Part shown: positions 42,501 through 57,791 of the stretch, one piece after another
Layout: each line of letters opens with the position of its first letter
How positions within the stretch are numbered: the first letter of the stretch is position 1
Program-made: the position numbers and the translations under genes
From: Mimachlamys varia
Lineage: Eukaryota > Mollusca > Bivalvia > Pectinida > Pectinidae
DNA length: 64,000 nt
Assembly (NCBI GenBank): GCA_947623455.1
Contig: OX392530.1
Coordinates: 35,185,405-35,249,404, forward strand
Direction of reading: 5' to 3'
Notes under the pieces: model-generated
Seen by the model: the letters and a program-made list of their open reading frames with translations, nothing else
What the model was told of the DNA's origin: nothing
Database searches by the model: none

Positions 42501-44900
42501 TCCAGTCCACCCAACACTACAGTGTGTAGAATCACAGACTGTACTTACATTGGTTACAAAGCATTGGTCCAGTCCACCCCACACTATAGTGTGTAGAAGC
42601 ACAGACTGTAATTAAACTGGTTACAATACACTGGTCCAGTCCACCCCGCACTACAGTGTGTAGAATCACAGACTGTACTTACATTGGTTACAAAGCATTG
42701 GTCCAGTCCACCCCACACTACAGTGTGTAGAAGCACAGACTGTAATTAAACTGGTTACAATACACTGGTCCAGTCCACCCCGCACTACAGTCGGTAGAAT
42801 CACAGACTGTACTTACACTGGTTACAATACACTGGTCACGTTCACCCAACATTACAGTGTGTAGAATCACAGACTGTACGTACATTGGTTACAATACTCT
42901 GGTCCAGTCCACCCCGCACTAAAGTGGTTAAAAGCACAGACTGTACTTACACTGGTTACAATACACTGGTTTAGTCCATCCCGCAATACAGTGTGTAGAA
43001 TCACAGACTGTACTTACACTGGTTACAATACACTTGTCCAGTCGACACCGCACTACAGTGTGTAGAATCACAGACTGTACTTACACTGGTTACAATACAC
43101 TTGTCCAGTCCACACCGCACTACAGTGTGTAGAATCACAGATTGTACTTACACTGGTTACAATACACTGGTTACAATACACTGGTTTAGTCCACCCAACA
43201 TTACAGTGTGTAGAATCACAGACTGTACTTACAATGGTTGCAATATACTTGTCCAGTCCACACCGCACTACAGTGTGTAGAATCACAGACTGTTCTTACA
43301 CTGGTTACAATACACTGGTCCAGTCCACCCTGCACTACAGTGTGTAGAAGCACAGACTGTACACTATACTTACACTGGTTACAATACACTGGTCCAGTCC
43401 ACTCCACACTACAGTGTGTAGAATCACAGACTGTACGTACATTGGTTACAATACACTGGTCCAGTCCACCCTGCACTACAGTGTGTAGAAGCACAGACTG
43501 TACTTACACTGGTTAGAATACACTGGTTCAGTCCATCCCACACTACAGTGTGTAGAAATATAGACTGTTCTTACTCTGGTTACACTATATGTACACTGGT
43601 CCAGTCAACCATGCAGTTCAGTATGTAGAATCATAAACTGTTCTTATTCTGGTTACACTATATGTACACTGGTCCAGTCAACCGTGCAGTTCAGTATGTA
43701 GAATCACACACTGTACTTACACTGGTTACAATACACTGGTAAGGTTCACCCAACATTACAGTGTGTAGAATCACAGACTGTACGTACATTGGTTACAATA
43801 CTCTGGTCCAGTCCACCCCGCACTACAGTGGGTAGAAGCACAGACTGTACTTACAATGGTTACAATACTCTGGTTTAGTCCACCCCGCACTACAGTGTGT
43901 AGAATCACAGATGGTACTTACACTGGTTACAATACACTGGTCCCGTCCACCCCACACTACACTGTGTAGAAGCACAGACTGTACTTACACTGGTTACAAT
44001 ACACTGGTCCAGTCCACCCAACACTACAGTGTGTAGAATCACAGACTGTACTTACACTGGTCACCATACACTGGCCCAGTCAACCCGGTGCTACAGTGTG
44101 TACAATCACAGACGGTATTTACACTGATTACAGTACACTGGTCCAGTCCACCCCGCACTACAGTGTGTAGAATCACAGACTGTACTTACACTGGTTACAA
44201 TACACTGGTTTAGTCCACCCAACACTACAGTGTGGAGAATCACAGACTGTACTTACACTGGTTACAATACACTGGTCCAGTCCACCCAACACTACAGTGT
44301 GTAGAATCACAGACTGTACCTACACTGGTTACACTACATGTACACTGGTCTAGTCCACCCCGCACTACAGTCGGTAGAATCACAGACTGTACTTACATTG
44401 GTTACAAAGCATTGGTCTAGTCCATCCCGCACTACAGTGTGTAGAATCACAGACTGCACTTACATTGGTTATAAAGCATTGGTCCAGTCCACCCCACACT
44501 TCAGTGTGTAGAATCACAGACTGTACTTACACTGGTTACAATACACTGGTCCAGTCCACCCAACACTACAGTGTGTAGAATCACAGACTGTACTTACATT
44601 GGTTACAAAGCATTGGTCCAGTCCACCCCACACTTCAGTGTGTAGAATCACAGACTGTACTTACACTGGTTACAATACACTGGTCCAGTCCACCCAACAC
44701 TACAGTGTGTAGAATCACAGACTGTACTTACACTGGTCACCATACACTGGCCCAGTCAACCCGGTGCTACAGTGTGTACAATCACAGACTGTACTTACAC
44801 TGGTTACAATACACTGGTCCAGTCCACCCAACACTACAGTGTGTAGAATCACAGACTGTACTTACACTGGTTACAAAACACCTGTCCAGTCCAACCCGCA
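39530..44900 (+). repeat. 3,536-bp tandem duplication
   Basis: Frames at 39,532-39,750 and 39,702 onward recur at 43,068-43,286 and 43,238 onward, an offset of 3,536. The unit is rich in CATTGGTTACAAAGCATTGG and CCCAACACTACAG monomers. Edges are approximate. Confidence 0.65.
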
Positions 44901-44969
44901 TTACAATGTGTAGAATCATAGACTGTACTTACACTTGTTAAAATACACTGGTCCAGTCCACCCAACACT

Positions 44970-46900
44970 ACAGTGTGTAGAATCACAGACTGTACTTACA
45001 CAGGTTACAATACGCTAGTCCAGTACCCCCCCCCCCCCGCACTACAGTGTGTAGAATCACAGACTGTACTTACACTGGTTACAATACACTGGTCCAGTCC
45101 ACCTCGCACTACAGTGTGTAAAATCATAGATTGTACTTACACTGGTTACAATACACTGGTTACAATACACTGGTCTTGTCAACCCCGCACTACAGTGTGT
45201 AAAATCATAGATTGTACTTACACTGGTTACAATACACTGGTTACAATACACTGGTCCAGTCCACCCCACACTACAGTGTGTAAAATCACAGATTGTACTT
45301 ACACTGGTTACAATACACTGGTTACAATACACTAGTCCAGTCCACCCCAAACTATAGTGTGTAGAATCACAGACTGTACTTACACTGGTTACAAAACACT
45401 GGTCCAGTCCACCCCACACTACATTGTGTAGAATCACAGACTGTACTTACACTGGTTACAAAACACTGGTCCAGTCCACCCCACACTACAGTGTGTAGAA
45501 TCAAAGACTGTACTTACACTGGTTACAATACACAGGTTACAATACACTGGTCCAGTCCACCCAGCACTACAGTGGGTAAAATCACAGACTGTACTTACAC
45601 TGGTTACAATACATTGGTCAGTCCACACCACACTACAGTGTGTATAATCACAGACTGTACTTACACTGGTTACAATACATTTGTCCTGTCCACCCCGAAC
45701 CACAGTGTGTATAATCACAGACTGTACTTACACTGGTTACAATACACTGGTCCAGTCCAGCCCGCACTACAGTGGGTAGAATCACAGACTGTACGTACAC
45801 TTGTTACAATACACTGGTCCAGTCCACCCCCACACTACATTGTGTAGAATCACAGACTGTACTTACACTGGTTACAAAACACTGGTCCAGTCCACCCCAC
45901 ATGACAGTGTGTAGAATCACAGACTGTACTTACACTGGTTACAATACACTGGTTACAATACACTGGTCCAGTCTACCTTGCACTACAGTGTGTAAAATCA
46001 TAGATTGTACTTACACTGGTTACAATACACTGGTTACAATACACTGGTCCAGTCCACCCCGCACTACAGTTTGTAGAATCACAGACTGTACTTACACAGG
46101 TTACAATACGCTAGTCCAGTACCCCCACCCCCCCCCGCACTACAGTGTGTAGAATCACAGACTGTACTTACACTGGTTACAATACACTGGTCCAGTCCAC
46201 CTCGCACTACAGTGTGTAAAATCATAGATTGTACTTACACTGGTTACAATACACTGGTTACAATACACTGGTCCAGTCTACCTTGCACTACAGTGTGTAA
46301 AATCATAGATTGTACTTACACTGGTTACAATACACTGGTTACAATACACTGGTCCAGTCCACCCCACACTACAGTGTGTAAAATCACAGATTGTACTTAC
46401 ACTGGTTACAATACACTGGTTACAATACACTAGTCCAGTCAACCCCAAACTATAGTGTGTAGAATCACAGACTGTACTTACATTGGTTACAATACACTGG
46501 TCCAGTCCACCCCACACTACATTGTGTAGAATCACAGATTGTACTTACACTGGTTACAAAACACTGGTCCAGTCCACCCCACACTACAGTGTGTAGAATC
46601 ACAGACTGTACTTACACTGGTTACAATACACTGGTTACAATACACTGGTTACAATACACTGGTCCAGTCCACCCAGCACTACAGTGTGTATAATCACAGA
46701 CTGTACTTACACTGGTTACAATACATTTGTCCAGTCCACCCCGAACCACAGTGTGTATAATCACAGACTGTACTTACACTGGTTACAATACACTGGTCCA
46801 GTCCAGCCCGCACTACAGTGGGTAGAATCACAGACTGTACGTACACTTGTTACAATACACTGGTCCAGTCCACCCCCACACTACATTGTGTAGAATCACA
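44970..46900 (+). repeat. Distant copy of the 2.7-kb higher-order unit
   Basis: Contains the CAGTACCCCC C-run monomer followed by the triple 81-bp block (GTAAAATCATAGATTGTACTT monomers), as at 12,976, 14,191 and 18,511. This places a copy of the 12-20 kb family 25 kb away. Confidence 0.65.
45026..45038 (+). repeat. C-tract monomer (13 C)
   Basis: CAGTA-C(n)-GCAC context, as in the 12-20 kb units. Confidence 0.9.
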
Positions 46901-49900
46901 GACTGTACTTACACTGGTTACAAAACACTGGTCCAGTCCACCCCACACTACAGTGTGTAGAATCACAGACTGTACTTACACTGGTTACAATACACTGGTC
47001 CAGTCCACCCCGCACTACAGTTTGTAGAATCACAGACTGTACTTACACTTGTTACAATACACTGGTCAGTCCACCCCACACTACAGTGTGTATAATCACA
47101 GACTGTACTTACATTTGTTACAATACACTGGACCAGTCCACCCCGCACTACAGTGGGTAGAATCACAGACTGTACTTACACTTGTTACAATACACTGGTC
47201 AGTCCACCCCACACTACAGTGTGTATAATCACAGACTGTACTTACACTGGTTACAATACATTGGTCCAGTCCACCCCGAACCACAGTGTGTAGAATCACA
47301 GACTGTACTTACACTGGTTACAATACGCTGGTCCAGTCCAACCCGCATTACAGTGTGAAGAATCACAGACTGTACTTACACTAATCGCAATACACCGGTC
47401 ATTTCCACTCCGCATTACAGTTTGTTTAATCACAGACTGTACTTACGCTGGTTACAATACACTGGTCCAGTCCACCCCGCACTACAGTGTGTAGAATCAC
47501 AGACTGTACTTACGCTGGTTACAATACACTGGTCCAGTCTACCCCGCACTACAGTGTGCAGAATCACAGATTGTACTTACACTGGTTATAATACACTGGT
47601 TTAGAATACACTGGTCCAGTCCACCCCATACTAGAGTGTGTAGAATCCCAGACTGTACTTACTCTGGTTACACTATAGGTATACTGGTCTAATCAACCCT
47701 GCAGTTCAGTATGTAGAATCATAGACTGTTCTTACTCTGGTTACACTATATGTACACTGGTCCAGTCAACCCTTCAGTTCAGTATGTAGAATCCTAAACT
47801 GTATTTACACTGGTTACAATACACTGGTCCAGTCCACCTCGCAGTACAGTGTATAGAATCACAGACTGTACTTACATTGGTTACAATACACTGGTCCAGT
47901 CCACCTCTCACTACAGTGTGTATACTCACAGACTGTACTTACATTGGTTATAATACACTGGTCCAGTTGCCCCCCCCCCCCGCACTACAGTGTGTAGAAT
48001 CACAGATTGTACTTACACTGGTTTCAATACACTGGTTAGAATACACTGGTCCAGTCCACCCCACACTACAGTGTGTAGAATCACAGACTGTTCTTACTCT
48101 GGTTACACTATATGTACACTTGTCCAGTCAACCCTGCAGTTCAGTATGTAGAAACATAGACTTTAATTACACTGGTTACAATACACTGGTCCAGTCCACC
48201 CCGCACTACAGTGTGTATAATCACAGACTGTACTTATACTGGTTACAATACACTGGTCCAGTCCACCCCGCATTACAGTGTGTTTAATCACTGACTGTAC
48301 TTACGCTGGTTACAATACACTGGTCCAGTCCACCCCGCACTACAGTGTGTAGAATCACAGATTGTACTTACAATGATTACAATACACTGGTTAGAATACA
48401 CTGGTCCAGTCCAACCCACACTAGAGTGTGTAGAATCCCAGACTGTACTTACTCTGGTTACACTATATGTATACTGGTCTAATCAACCCCGCAGTTCAGT
48501 ATGTAGAACCTAGACTGTATTTACACTGGTTACAATACACTGGTCCAGTCCACCTCGCACTACAGTGTGTAGAATCACAGACTGTACTTACATTGGTTAC
48601 AATACACTTGTCCAGTGCCCCCCACCCCCCCCGCACTACAGTGTGTAGAATCACAGATTGTACTTACACTGGTTACAATACACTGGTTAGAATACACTGG
48701 TCCAGTCCACCCCACACTACAGTGTATAGAATCACACACTGTACTTACAGTGGTTACAATACACTGGTCCAGTCCACCCCGCACTCAAGTGGGTAAAAGC
48801 ACAGACTGTACTTACACTGGTTACAATACACTGGTTTAGTCCACCCCACAATACAGTGTGTAGAATCACAGACTGTATTTACACTGGTTACAATACACTA
48901 GTCCAGTCCACCCCGCACTACAGTGTGTAGAATCAGAGACTGTACGTACATTGGTTACAATACACTGGTCCAGTCCACCCTGCACTACAGTGTGTAGAAG
49001 CACAGACTGTACACTGTACTTACACTGGTTACAATACAATGGTCCAGTCCACTCCACACTACAGTGTGTAGAATCACAGACTGTACTTACACTGGTTACA
49101 ATACACTGGTTTAGTCAACCCCGCAATACAGTGTGTAGAATCACAGACTGTACTTACACTGATTACAATACACTGGTCCAGTCCACCCCGCACTACAGTA
49201 TGTAGAATCACAGATTGTACTTACACTGGTTACAATACACTGGTTAGAATACACTGGTTCAGTCCACCCTACACTACAGTGTGTAGAATCATAGACTGTT
49301 CTTACTCTGGTTACACTATATGTACACTGGTCCAGTCAACCATGCAGTTCAGTATGTAGAATCATAAACTGTACTTACACTGGTTACACTATATGTACAC
49401 TGGTCCAGTCAACCGTGCAGTTCAGTATGTAGAATTATAGACTGTTCTTATTCTGGTTACACTATATGTACACTGGTCCAGTCCACCCCAAACTACAGTG
49501 TATGGAATCACACACTGTACTTACACTGGTTACAATACACTGGTCAGGTTCACCCCACATTACAGTGTGTAGAATCACAGACTGTACGTACATTGGTTAC
49601 AATACTCTGGTCCGGTCCACCCCACACTACAGTGGTTAAAATCACAGACTGTACTTACACTTGTTACAATACACTGGTCAAGTCCACCCCGAACCACAGT
49701 GTGTATAATCACAGACTGTACTTACACTGGTTACAATACATTGGTCCAGTCCACCCCGAACCACAGTGTGTATAATTACAGATTGTACTTACACTGGTTA
49801 CAATACACTGGTCTAATCCACCCCGAACCACAGTGTGTATAATCACAGACTCTACTTACACTGGTTACAATACATTGCTCCAATCCACCCCGAACCACAG

Positions 49901-52900
49901 TGTGTATAATCACAGACTGTACTTACACTGGTTACAATACATTGGTCCAGTCCACCCCGAACCACAGTGTGTAGAATCACAGACTGTACTTACGCTGGTT
50001 ACAATACACTGGTCCAGTCCACCCCGCACTACAGTGTGTAGAATCACAGACTGTTCTTACACTGGTTACAATACACTGGTTTAGTCCACCCCACAATACA
50101 ATGTGTAGAATCACAGACTGTACTTACACTGGTTACAATACACTGGTTTAGTCCACCCCGCAATACCGTGTGTAGAATCACAGACTGTACGTACATTGGT
50201 TACAATACACTGGTCGATCCACCATGCACTACAGTGTGTAGAAGCACAGACTGTACACTGTACTTACACTGGTTACAATACACTGGTCCAGTCCACTCCA
50301 CACTACAGTGTGTATAATCACAGACTGTACTTACATTGGTTACAATACACTGGTCCAGTGCCCCCCTCCCCCGCACTACAGTGTGTAGAATCACAGATTG
50401 TACTTACACTGGTTACAATACACTGGTCCAGTCCAACCCGCACTACAGTGTGTAGAATCACAGACTGTGCTTATACTGGTTACAAAACACTGGTCCAGTC
50501 CACCCCGCACTACAGTATGTAGAATCACAGACTGTACTTACATTGGTTACAATACACTGGTCCAGCTCCCCCCCCCCCCCCCCCCCCCGCGCACTACAGT
50601 GTGTAGAATCACAGATTGTACTTACACTGGTTACAATACACTAGTTAGAATACACTTGTCCAGTCCACTCCACACTACAGTGTGTATAATCACAGACTGT
50701 ACTTACATTGGTTACAATACACTGGTCCAGTGCACCCCCCCTCACTACAGTGTGTAGAATCACAGATTGTACTTACACTGGTTACAATACACTGGTCCAG
50801 TCCAACCCGCACTACAGTGTGTAGAATCACAGACTGTGCTTATACTGGTTACAATACACTGGTCCAGTCCACCCCCACACTACAGTGTGTAGAATCACAG
50901 ACTGTACTTACATTGGTTACAATACACTGGTCCAGCCCCCCCCCCCTCCGCACTACAGTGTGTAGAATCACAGATTGTACTTACACTGGTTACAATACAC
51001 TGGTTACAATACACTAGTCCAGTCCACCCCAAACTATAGTGTGTAGAATCACAGACTGTACTTACATTGGTTACAATACACTGGTCCAGTCCACCCCACA
51101 CTACATTGTGTAGAATCACAGATTGTACTTACACTGGTTACAAAACACTGGTCCAGTCCACCCCACACTACAGTGTGTAAAATCACAGACTGTACTTACA
51201 CTGGTTACAAAACACTTGCCTAGTCCATCCCACACTACAGTGTGTATAATCACAGACTGTACTTACATTTGTTACAATACACTGGATCAGTCCACCCCCA
51301 CACTACATTGTGTAGAATCACAGACTGTACTTACACTGGTTACAAAACACTTGCCTAGTCCATCTCACACTACAGTGTGTATAATCACAGACTGTACTTA
51401 CACTGGTTACAATACACTGGTTACAATACACTGGTCCAGTCCACCCCGCACTACAGTTTGTAGAATCACAGACTGTACTTACACTTGTTACAATACACTG
51501 GTCAGTCCACCCCACACTACAGTGTGTATAATCACAGACTGTACTTACATTTGTTACAATACACTGGACCAGTCCACCCCACACTACAGTGTGTATAATC
51601 ACAGACTGTACTTACACTTGTTACAATACACTGGTCAGTCCACCCCACACTACAGTGTGTATAATCACAGACTGTACTTACACTGGTTGCAATGCATTGG
51701 TCCAGTCCACCCCGAACCACAGTGTGTATACTCACAGACTCTACTTACACTGGTTACAATACATTGCTCCAATCCACCCCGAACCACAGTGTGTATAATC
51801 ACAGACTGTACTTACACTGGTTACAATACATTGGTCCAGTCCACCCCGAACCACAGTGTGTAGAATCACAGACTGTACTTACACTGGTTACAATACGCTG
51901 GTCCAGTCCAACCCGCATTACAGTGTGAAGAATCACAGACTGTACTTACACTAATCGCAATACACCGGTCATTTCCACTCCGCATTACAGTTTGTTTGAT
52001 CACAGACTGTACTTACGCTGGTTACAATACACTGGTCCAGTCCACCTCGCACTACAGTGTGTAGAATCACAGACTGTACTTACGCTGGTTACAATACACT
52101 GGTCCAGTCTACCCCGCACTACAGTGTGCAGAATCACAGATTGTACTTACACTGGTTATAATACACTGGTTTAGAATACACTGGTCCAGTCCACCCCATA
52201 CTAGAGTGTGTAGAATCCCAGACTGTACTTACTCTGGTTACACTATAGGTATACTGGTCTAATCAACCCTGCAGTTCAGTATGTAGAATCATAGACTGTT
52301 CTTACTCTGGTTACACTATATGTACACTGGTCCAGTCAACCCTTCAGTTCAGTATGTAGAATCCTAAACTGTATTTACACTGGTTACAATAGACTGGTCC
52401 AGTCCACCTCGCAGTACAGTGTATAGAATCACAGACTGTACTTACATTGGTTACAATACACTGGTCCAGTCCACCTCTCACTACAGTGTGTATACTCACA
52501 GACTGTACTTACATTGGTTATAATACACTAGTCCAGTTGCCCCCCCCCCCCGCACTACAGTGTGTAGAATCACAGATTGTACTTACACTGGTTTCAATAC
52601 ACTGGTTAGAATACACTGGTCCAGTCCACCCCACACTACAGTGTGTAGAATCACAGACTGTTCTTACTCTGGTTACACTATATGTACACTTGTCCAGTCA
52701 ACCCTGCAGTTCAGTATGTAGAATCATAGACTGTACTTACACTGGTTACACTATATGTACACTGGTCCAGTCCACTCCACACTACAGTGTATATAATCAC
52801 ACAGTGTACTTACACACTGGTTACAATACATTGGTCAGGTTCACCCCACATTACAGTGTGTAGAATCACAGACTGTACTTACATTGGTAACAATACACTG

Positions 52901-55900
52901 GTCCAGTCCACCCCACACTACAGTGTGTAGAATCATAGACTGTTCTTTCTCTGGTTACACTATATGTACACTGGTCTAATCAACCCTGCATTTCAGTATG
53001 TAGAATCATAGACTTTAATTACACTGGTTACAATACACTGGTCCAGTCCACCCCGCACTACAGTGTGTATAATCACAGACTGTACTTATACTGGTTACAA
53101 TACTCTGGTCCAGTCCACCCCGCATTACAGTGTGTTTAATCACTGACTGTACTTACGCTGGTTACAATACACTGGTCCAGTCCACCCCGCACTACAGTGT
53201 GTAGAATCACAGATTGTACTTACAATGATTACAATACACTGGTTAGAATACACTGGTCCAGTCCAACCCACACTAGAGTGTGTAGAATCCCAGACTGTAC
53301 TTACTCTGGTTACACTATATGTATACTGGTCTAATCAACCCCGCAGTTCAGTATGTAGAACCTAGACTGTATTTACACTGGTTACAATACACTGGTCCAG
53401 TCCATCTCGCAATACAGTGTATAGAATCACAGACTGTAGTTACATTGATTACAATACACTGGTCCAGTCCACCTCGCACTACAGTGTGTATACTCACAGA
53501 CTGTACTTACATTGGTTACAATACACTGGTCCAGTGCCCCCCCCCCCCCCGCACTACAGTGTGTAGAATCACAGATTGTACTTACACTGGTTACAATACA
53601 CTGGTTAGAATACACTGGTCCAGTCCACCCCACACTACAGTGTATAGAATCACACACTGTACTTACAGTGGTTACAATACACTGGTCCAGTCCACCCCGC
53701 ACTAAAGTGGGTAAAAGCACAGACTGTACTTACACTGGTTACAATACACTGGTTTAGTCCACCCCACAATACAGTGTGTAGAAACACAGACTGTACTTAC
53801 ACTGGTTACAATACACTTGTCCAGTCCACCCCGCACTAAAGTGGGTAAAAGCACAGACTGTACTTACACTGGTTACAATACACTGGTTTAGTCCACCCCA
53901 CAATACAGTGTGTAGAATCACAGACTGTACTTACACTGGTTACAATACACTAGTCCAGTCCACCCCGCACTACAGTGTGTAGAATCACAGACTGTACGTA
54001 CATTGGTTACAATACACTGGTCCAGTCCACCCTGCACTACAGTGTGTAGAAGCACAGACTGTACACTGTATTTACACTGGTTACAATACAATGGTCCAGT
54101 CCACTCCACACTACAGTGTGTAGAATCACAGACTGTACTTACACTGGTTACAATACACTGGTTTAGTCCACCCCGCAATACAGTGTGTAGAATCACAGAC
54201 TGTACTTTCACTGATTACAATACACTGGTCCAGTCCACCCCGAACCACAGTGTGTAGAATCACAGACTGTACTTACGCTGGTTACAATACACTGGTCCAG
54301 TCCACCCCGCACTACAGTGTGTAGAATCACAGACTGTTCTTACACTGGTTACAATACACTGGTTTAGTCCACCCCACAATACAATGTGTAGAATCACAGA
54401 CTGTACTTACACTGGTTACAATAAACTGGTTTAGTCCACCCCGCAATACAGTGTGTAGAATCACAGACTGTACGTACATTGGTTACAATACACTGGTCGA
54501 GTCCACCATGCACTACAGTGTGTAGAAGCACAGACTGTACACTGTACTTACACTGGTTACAATACACTGGTCCAGTCCACTCCACACTACAGTGTGTATA
54601 ATCACAGACTGTACTTACATTGGTTACAATACACTGGTCCAGTGCCCCCCCCCCCCCGCACTACAGTGTGTAGAATCACAGATTGTACTTACACTGGTTA
54701 CAATACACTGGTCCAGTCCAACCCGCACTACAGTGTGTAGAATCACAGACTGTGCTTATACTGGTTACAATACACTGGTCCAGTCCACCATGCACTACAG
54801 TGTGTAGAATCACAGACTGTACTTACATTGGTTACAATACACTGGTCCAGCCCCCCCCCCCCCCCCCCGCGCACTACAGTGTGTAGAATCACAGATTGTA
54901 CTTACACTGGTTACAATACACTAGTTAGAATACACTTGTCCAGTCCACTCCACACTACAGTGTGTATAATCACAGACTGTACTTACATTGGTTACAATAC
55001 ACTGGTCCAGTGCACCCCCCCTCACTACAGTGTGTAGAATCACAGATTGTACTTACACTGGTTACAATACACTGGTCCAGTCCAACCCGCACTACAGTGT
55101 GTAGAATCACAGACTGTGCTTATACTGGTTACAATACACTGGTCCAGTCCACCCCGCACTACAGTGTGTAGAATCACAGACTGTACTTACATTGGTTACA
55201 ATACACTGGTCCAGCCCCCCCCCCCCCCCCCTCCGCACTACAGTGTGTAGAATCACAGATTGTACTTACACTGGTTACAATACACTAGTTAGAATACACT
55301 GGTCCAGTCCACCCCACACTACAATGTGTAGAATCATAGACTGTTCTTACTCTGGTTACACTATATGTACACTTGTCCAGTCAACCCTGCAGTTCAGTAT
55401 GTAGAATCATAGACTGTACTTACACTGGTTACACTATATGTACACTAATCCAGTCCACCCCACACTACAGTGTATAGAATCACACACTGTACTTACACAC
55501 TGGTTAGAATACACTGGTCAGGTTCACCCCACATTACAGTGTGTAGAATCACAGACTGTACTCTCATTGGTAACAATACACTGGTCCAGTTCACCCCGCA
55601 CTACAGTGTGTAGAATCACAGACTGTACTTACACTGGTTACAATACACTGGTCCAGTCCACCCAACACTACACAGTGTAGAATCACAGACTGTTGTTACA
55701 CTGGTTACAATACACTGATCCAGTCCACCCCGCACTACAGTGTGTAAAATCACAGACTGTACTTACACTGGTTAAAATACACTGGTTAAAATGCACTGGT
55801 CCATTCCACCCCACACGATAGTGTGTAGAATCACAGACTGTACTTACTCTGGTTACACTATATGTACACTGGTCTAATCAACCCTGCATTTCAGTATGTA

Positions 55901-57626
55901 GAATCATAGACTGTTCTTACTCTGGTTACACTATATGTACACTGTTCCAGTCAACCCTGCAGTTCAGTATGTAGAATCATAGACTTCAATTACACTGGTT
56001 ACAATACACTGGTCCAATCCATCCCGCACTACAGTGTATATAATCACACACTGTATTTATACTGGTTACAATACACTGGTCAGTTTCACTCCACATTACA
56101 GTGTGTAGAATCAAAGACTGTACTTACATTAGTAACAATACGCTGGTCCAGTTCACCCTGCACTACACTGTGTAGCATCACAGACTGTACTTACACTGAT
56201 TGCAATACACTAGTCCAGTCCAACCCGCATTACAGTGTGTTTTAATCACAGACTGTACTTACACTGGTTACAATACGCTGGTCCAGTCAACCCCGCATTG
56301 CAGTGTGTAGAATCACAGACTGTACTTACACTGGTTACAATACACTGGTCCAGTCCACCCCGCACTACAGTTTGTAGAATCACAGACTGTGCTTATACTG
56401 GTTACAATACACTGGTCCAGTCCTAACCCGCATTACAGTGTGTTTAATCACAGACTGTACTTACGCTGATTACAATACACTGGTCCAGTCAACCCCGCAC
56501 TACAGTGTGTAGAATCACAGCCTGTACTTACATTGGTTACAATACACTGGTCCAGTCCACCTCGCACTACAGTGTGTATACTCACAGACTGTACTTACAT
56601 TGGTTACAATACACTGGTCCAGTGCCCCCCCCCCCCCGCACTACAGTGTGTAGAATCACAGATTGTACTTACACTGGTTACAATACACTGGTTAGAATGC
56701 ACTGGTCCATTCCACCCCACACGATAGTGTGTAGAATCACAGACTGTACTTACTCTGGTTACACTATATGTACACTGGTCTAATCAACCCTGCATTTCAG
56801 TATGTAGAATCATAGACTGTTCTTACTCTGGTTACACTATATGTACACTTGTCCAGTCAAACCTGCAGTTCAGTATGTAGAATCATAGACTGTACTTACA
56901 CTGGTTACACTATATGTACACTGGTCCAGTCCACTCCACACTACAGTGTATAGAATCACAGACTGTACTTACACACTGGTTAGAATACACTGGTCAGGTT
57001 CACCCCACATTACAGTGTGTAGAATCACAGACTGTACTTACATTGGTAACAATACACTGGTCCAGTTCAATCTGCACTACAGTGTGTAGAATCACAGACT
57101 GTACTTAAACTGGTTACAATACACTGGTCCAGTCCACCCAACACTACAGTGTGTAAAATCACAGACTGTACTTACACTGGTTACAATACACTGGTTAGAA
57201 TGCACTGGTCCATTCCAGCCCACACTACAGTGTGTAGAATCACAGACTGTACTTACTCTGGTTACACTATATGTACACTGTTCCAGTCAACCCTGCAGTT
57301 CAGTATGTAGAATCATAGACCTTAATTACACTGGTCACAATACACTGGTCCAGTCCACCCTGCACTACAGTGTATATAATCACACACTGTATTTATACTG
57401 GTTACAATACACTGGTCCAGTCCACCCCGCATTACAGTGTGTTTTAATCACAGACTGTACTTACACTGGTTACAATACGCTGGTCCAGTCAACCCCGCAT
57501 TGCAGTGTGTAGAATCACAGACTGTACTTACACTGGTTACAATACACTGGTCCAGTCCACCCCGCACTACAGTGTGTAGAATCACAGACTGTTCTTACAC
57601 TGGTGTTACAATACACTGGTCCAGTG

Positions 57627-57648
57627 CCCCCCCCCCCCCCCCCCCCCC
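57627..57648 (+). repeat. C-tract monomer, GTG-C(n) type (22 C)
   Basis: It lies in a GGTGTTACAATACACTGG monomer. Paralogues near 35,779 and 59,961 have about 10 and 13 C. Confidence 0.88.
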
Positions 57649-57791
57649 GCACTACAGTGTGTAGAATCACAGACTGTACTTACTCTGGTTACACTTTATG
57701 TATACTGGTCTAATCAACCCTGCAGTTCAGTATGTAGAATCATAGACTGTATTTACACTGGTTACAATACACTGGTCCACATCGCACTACA

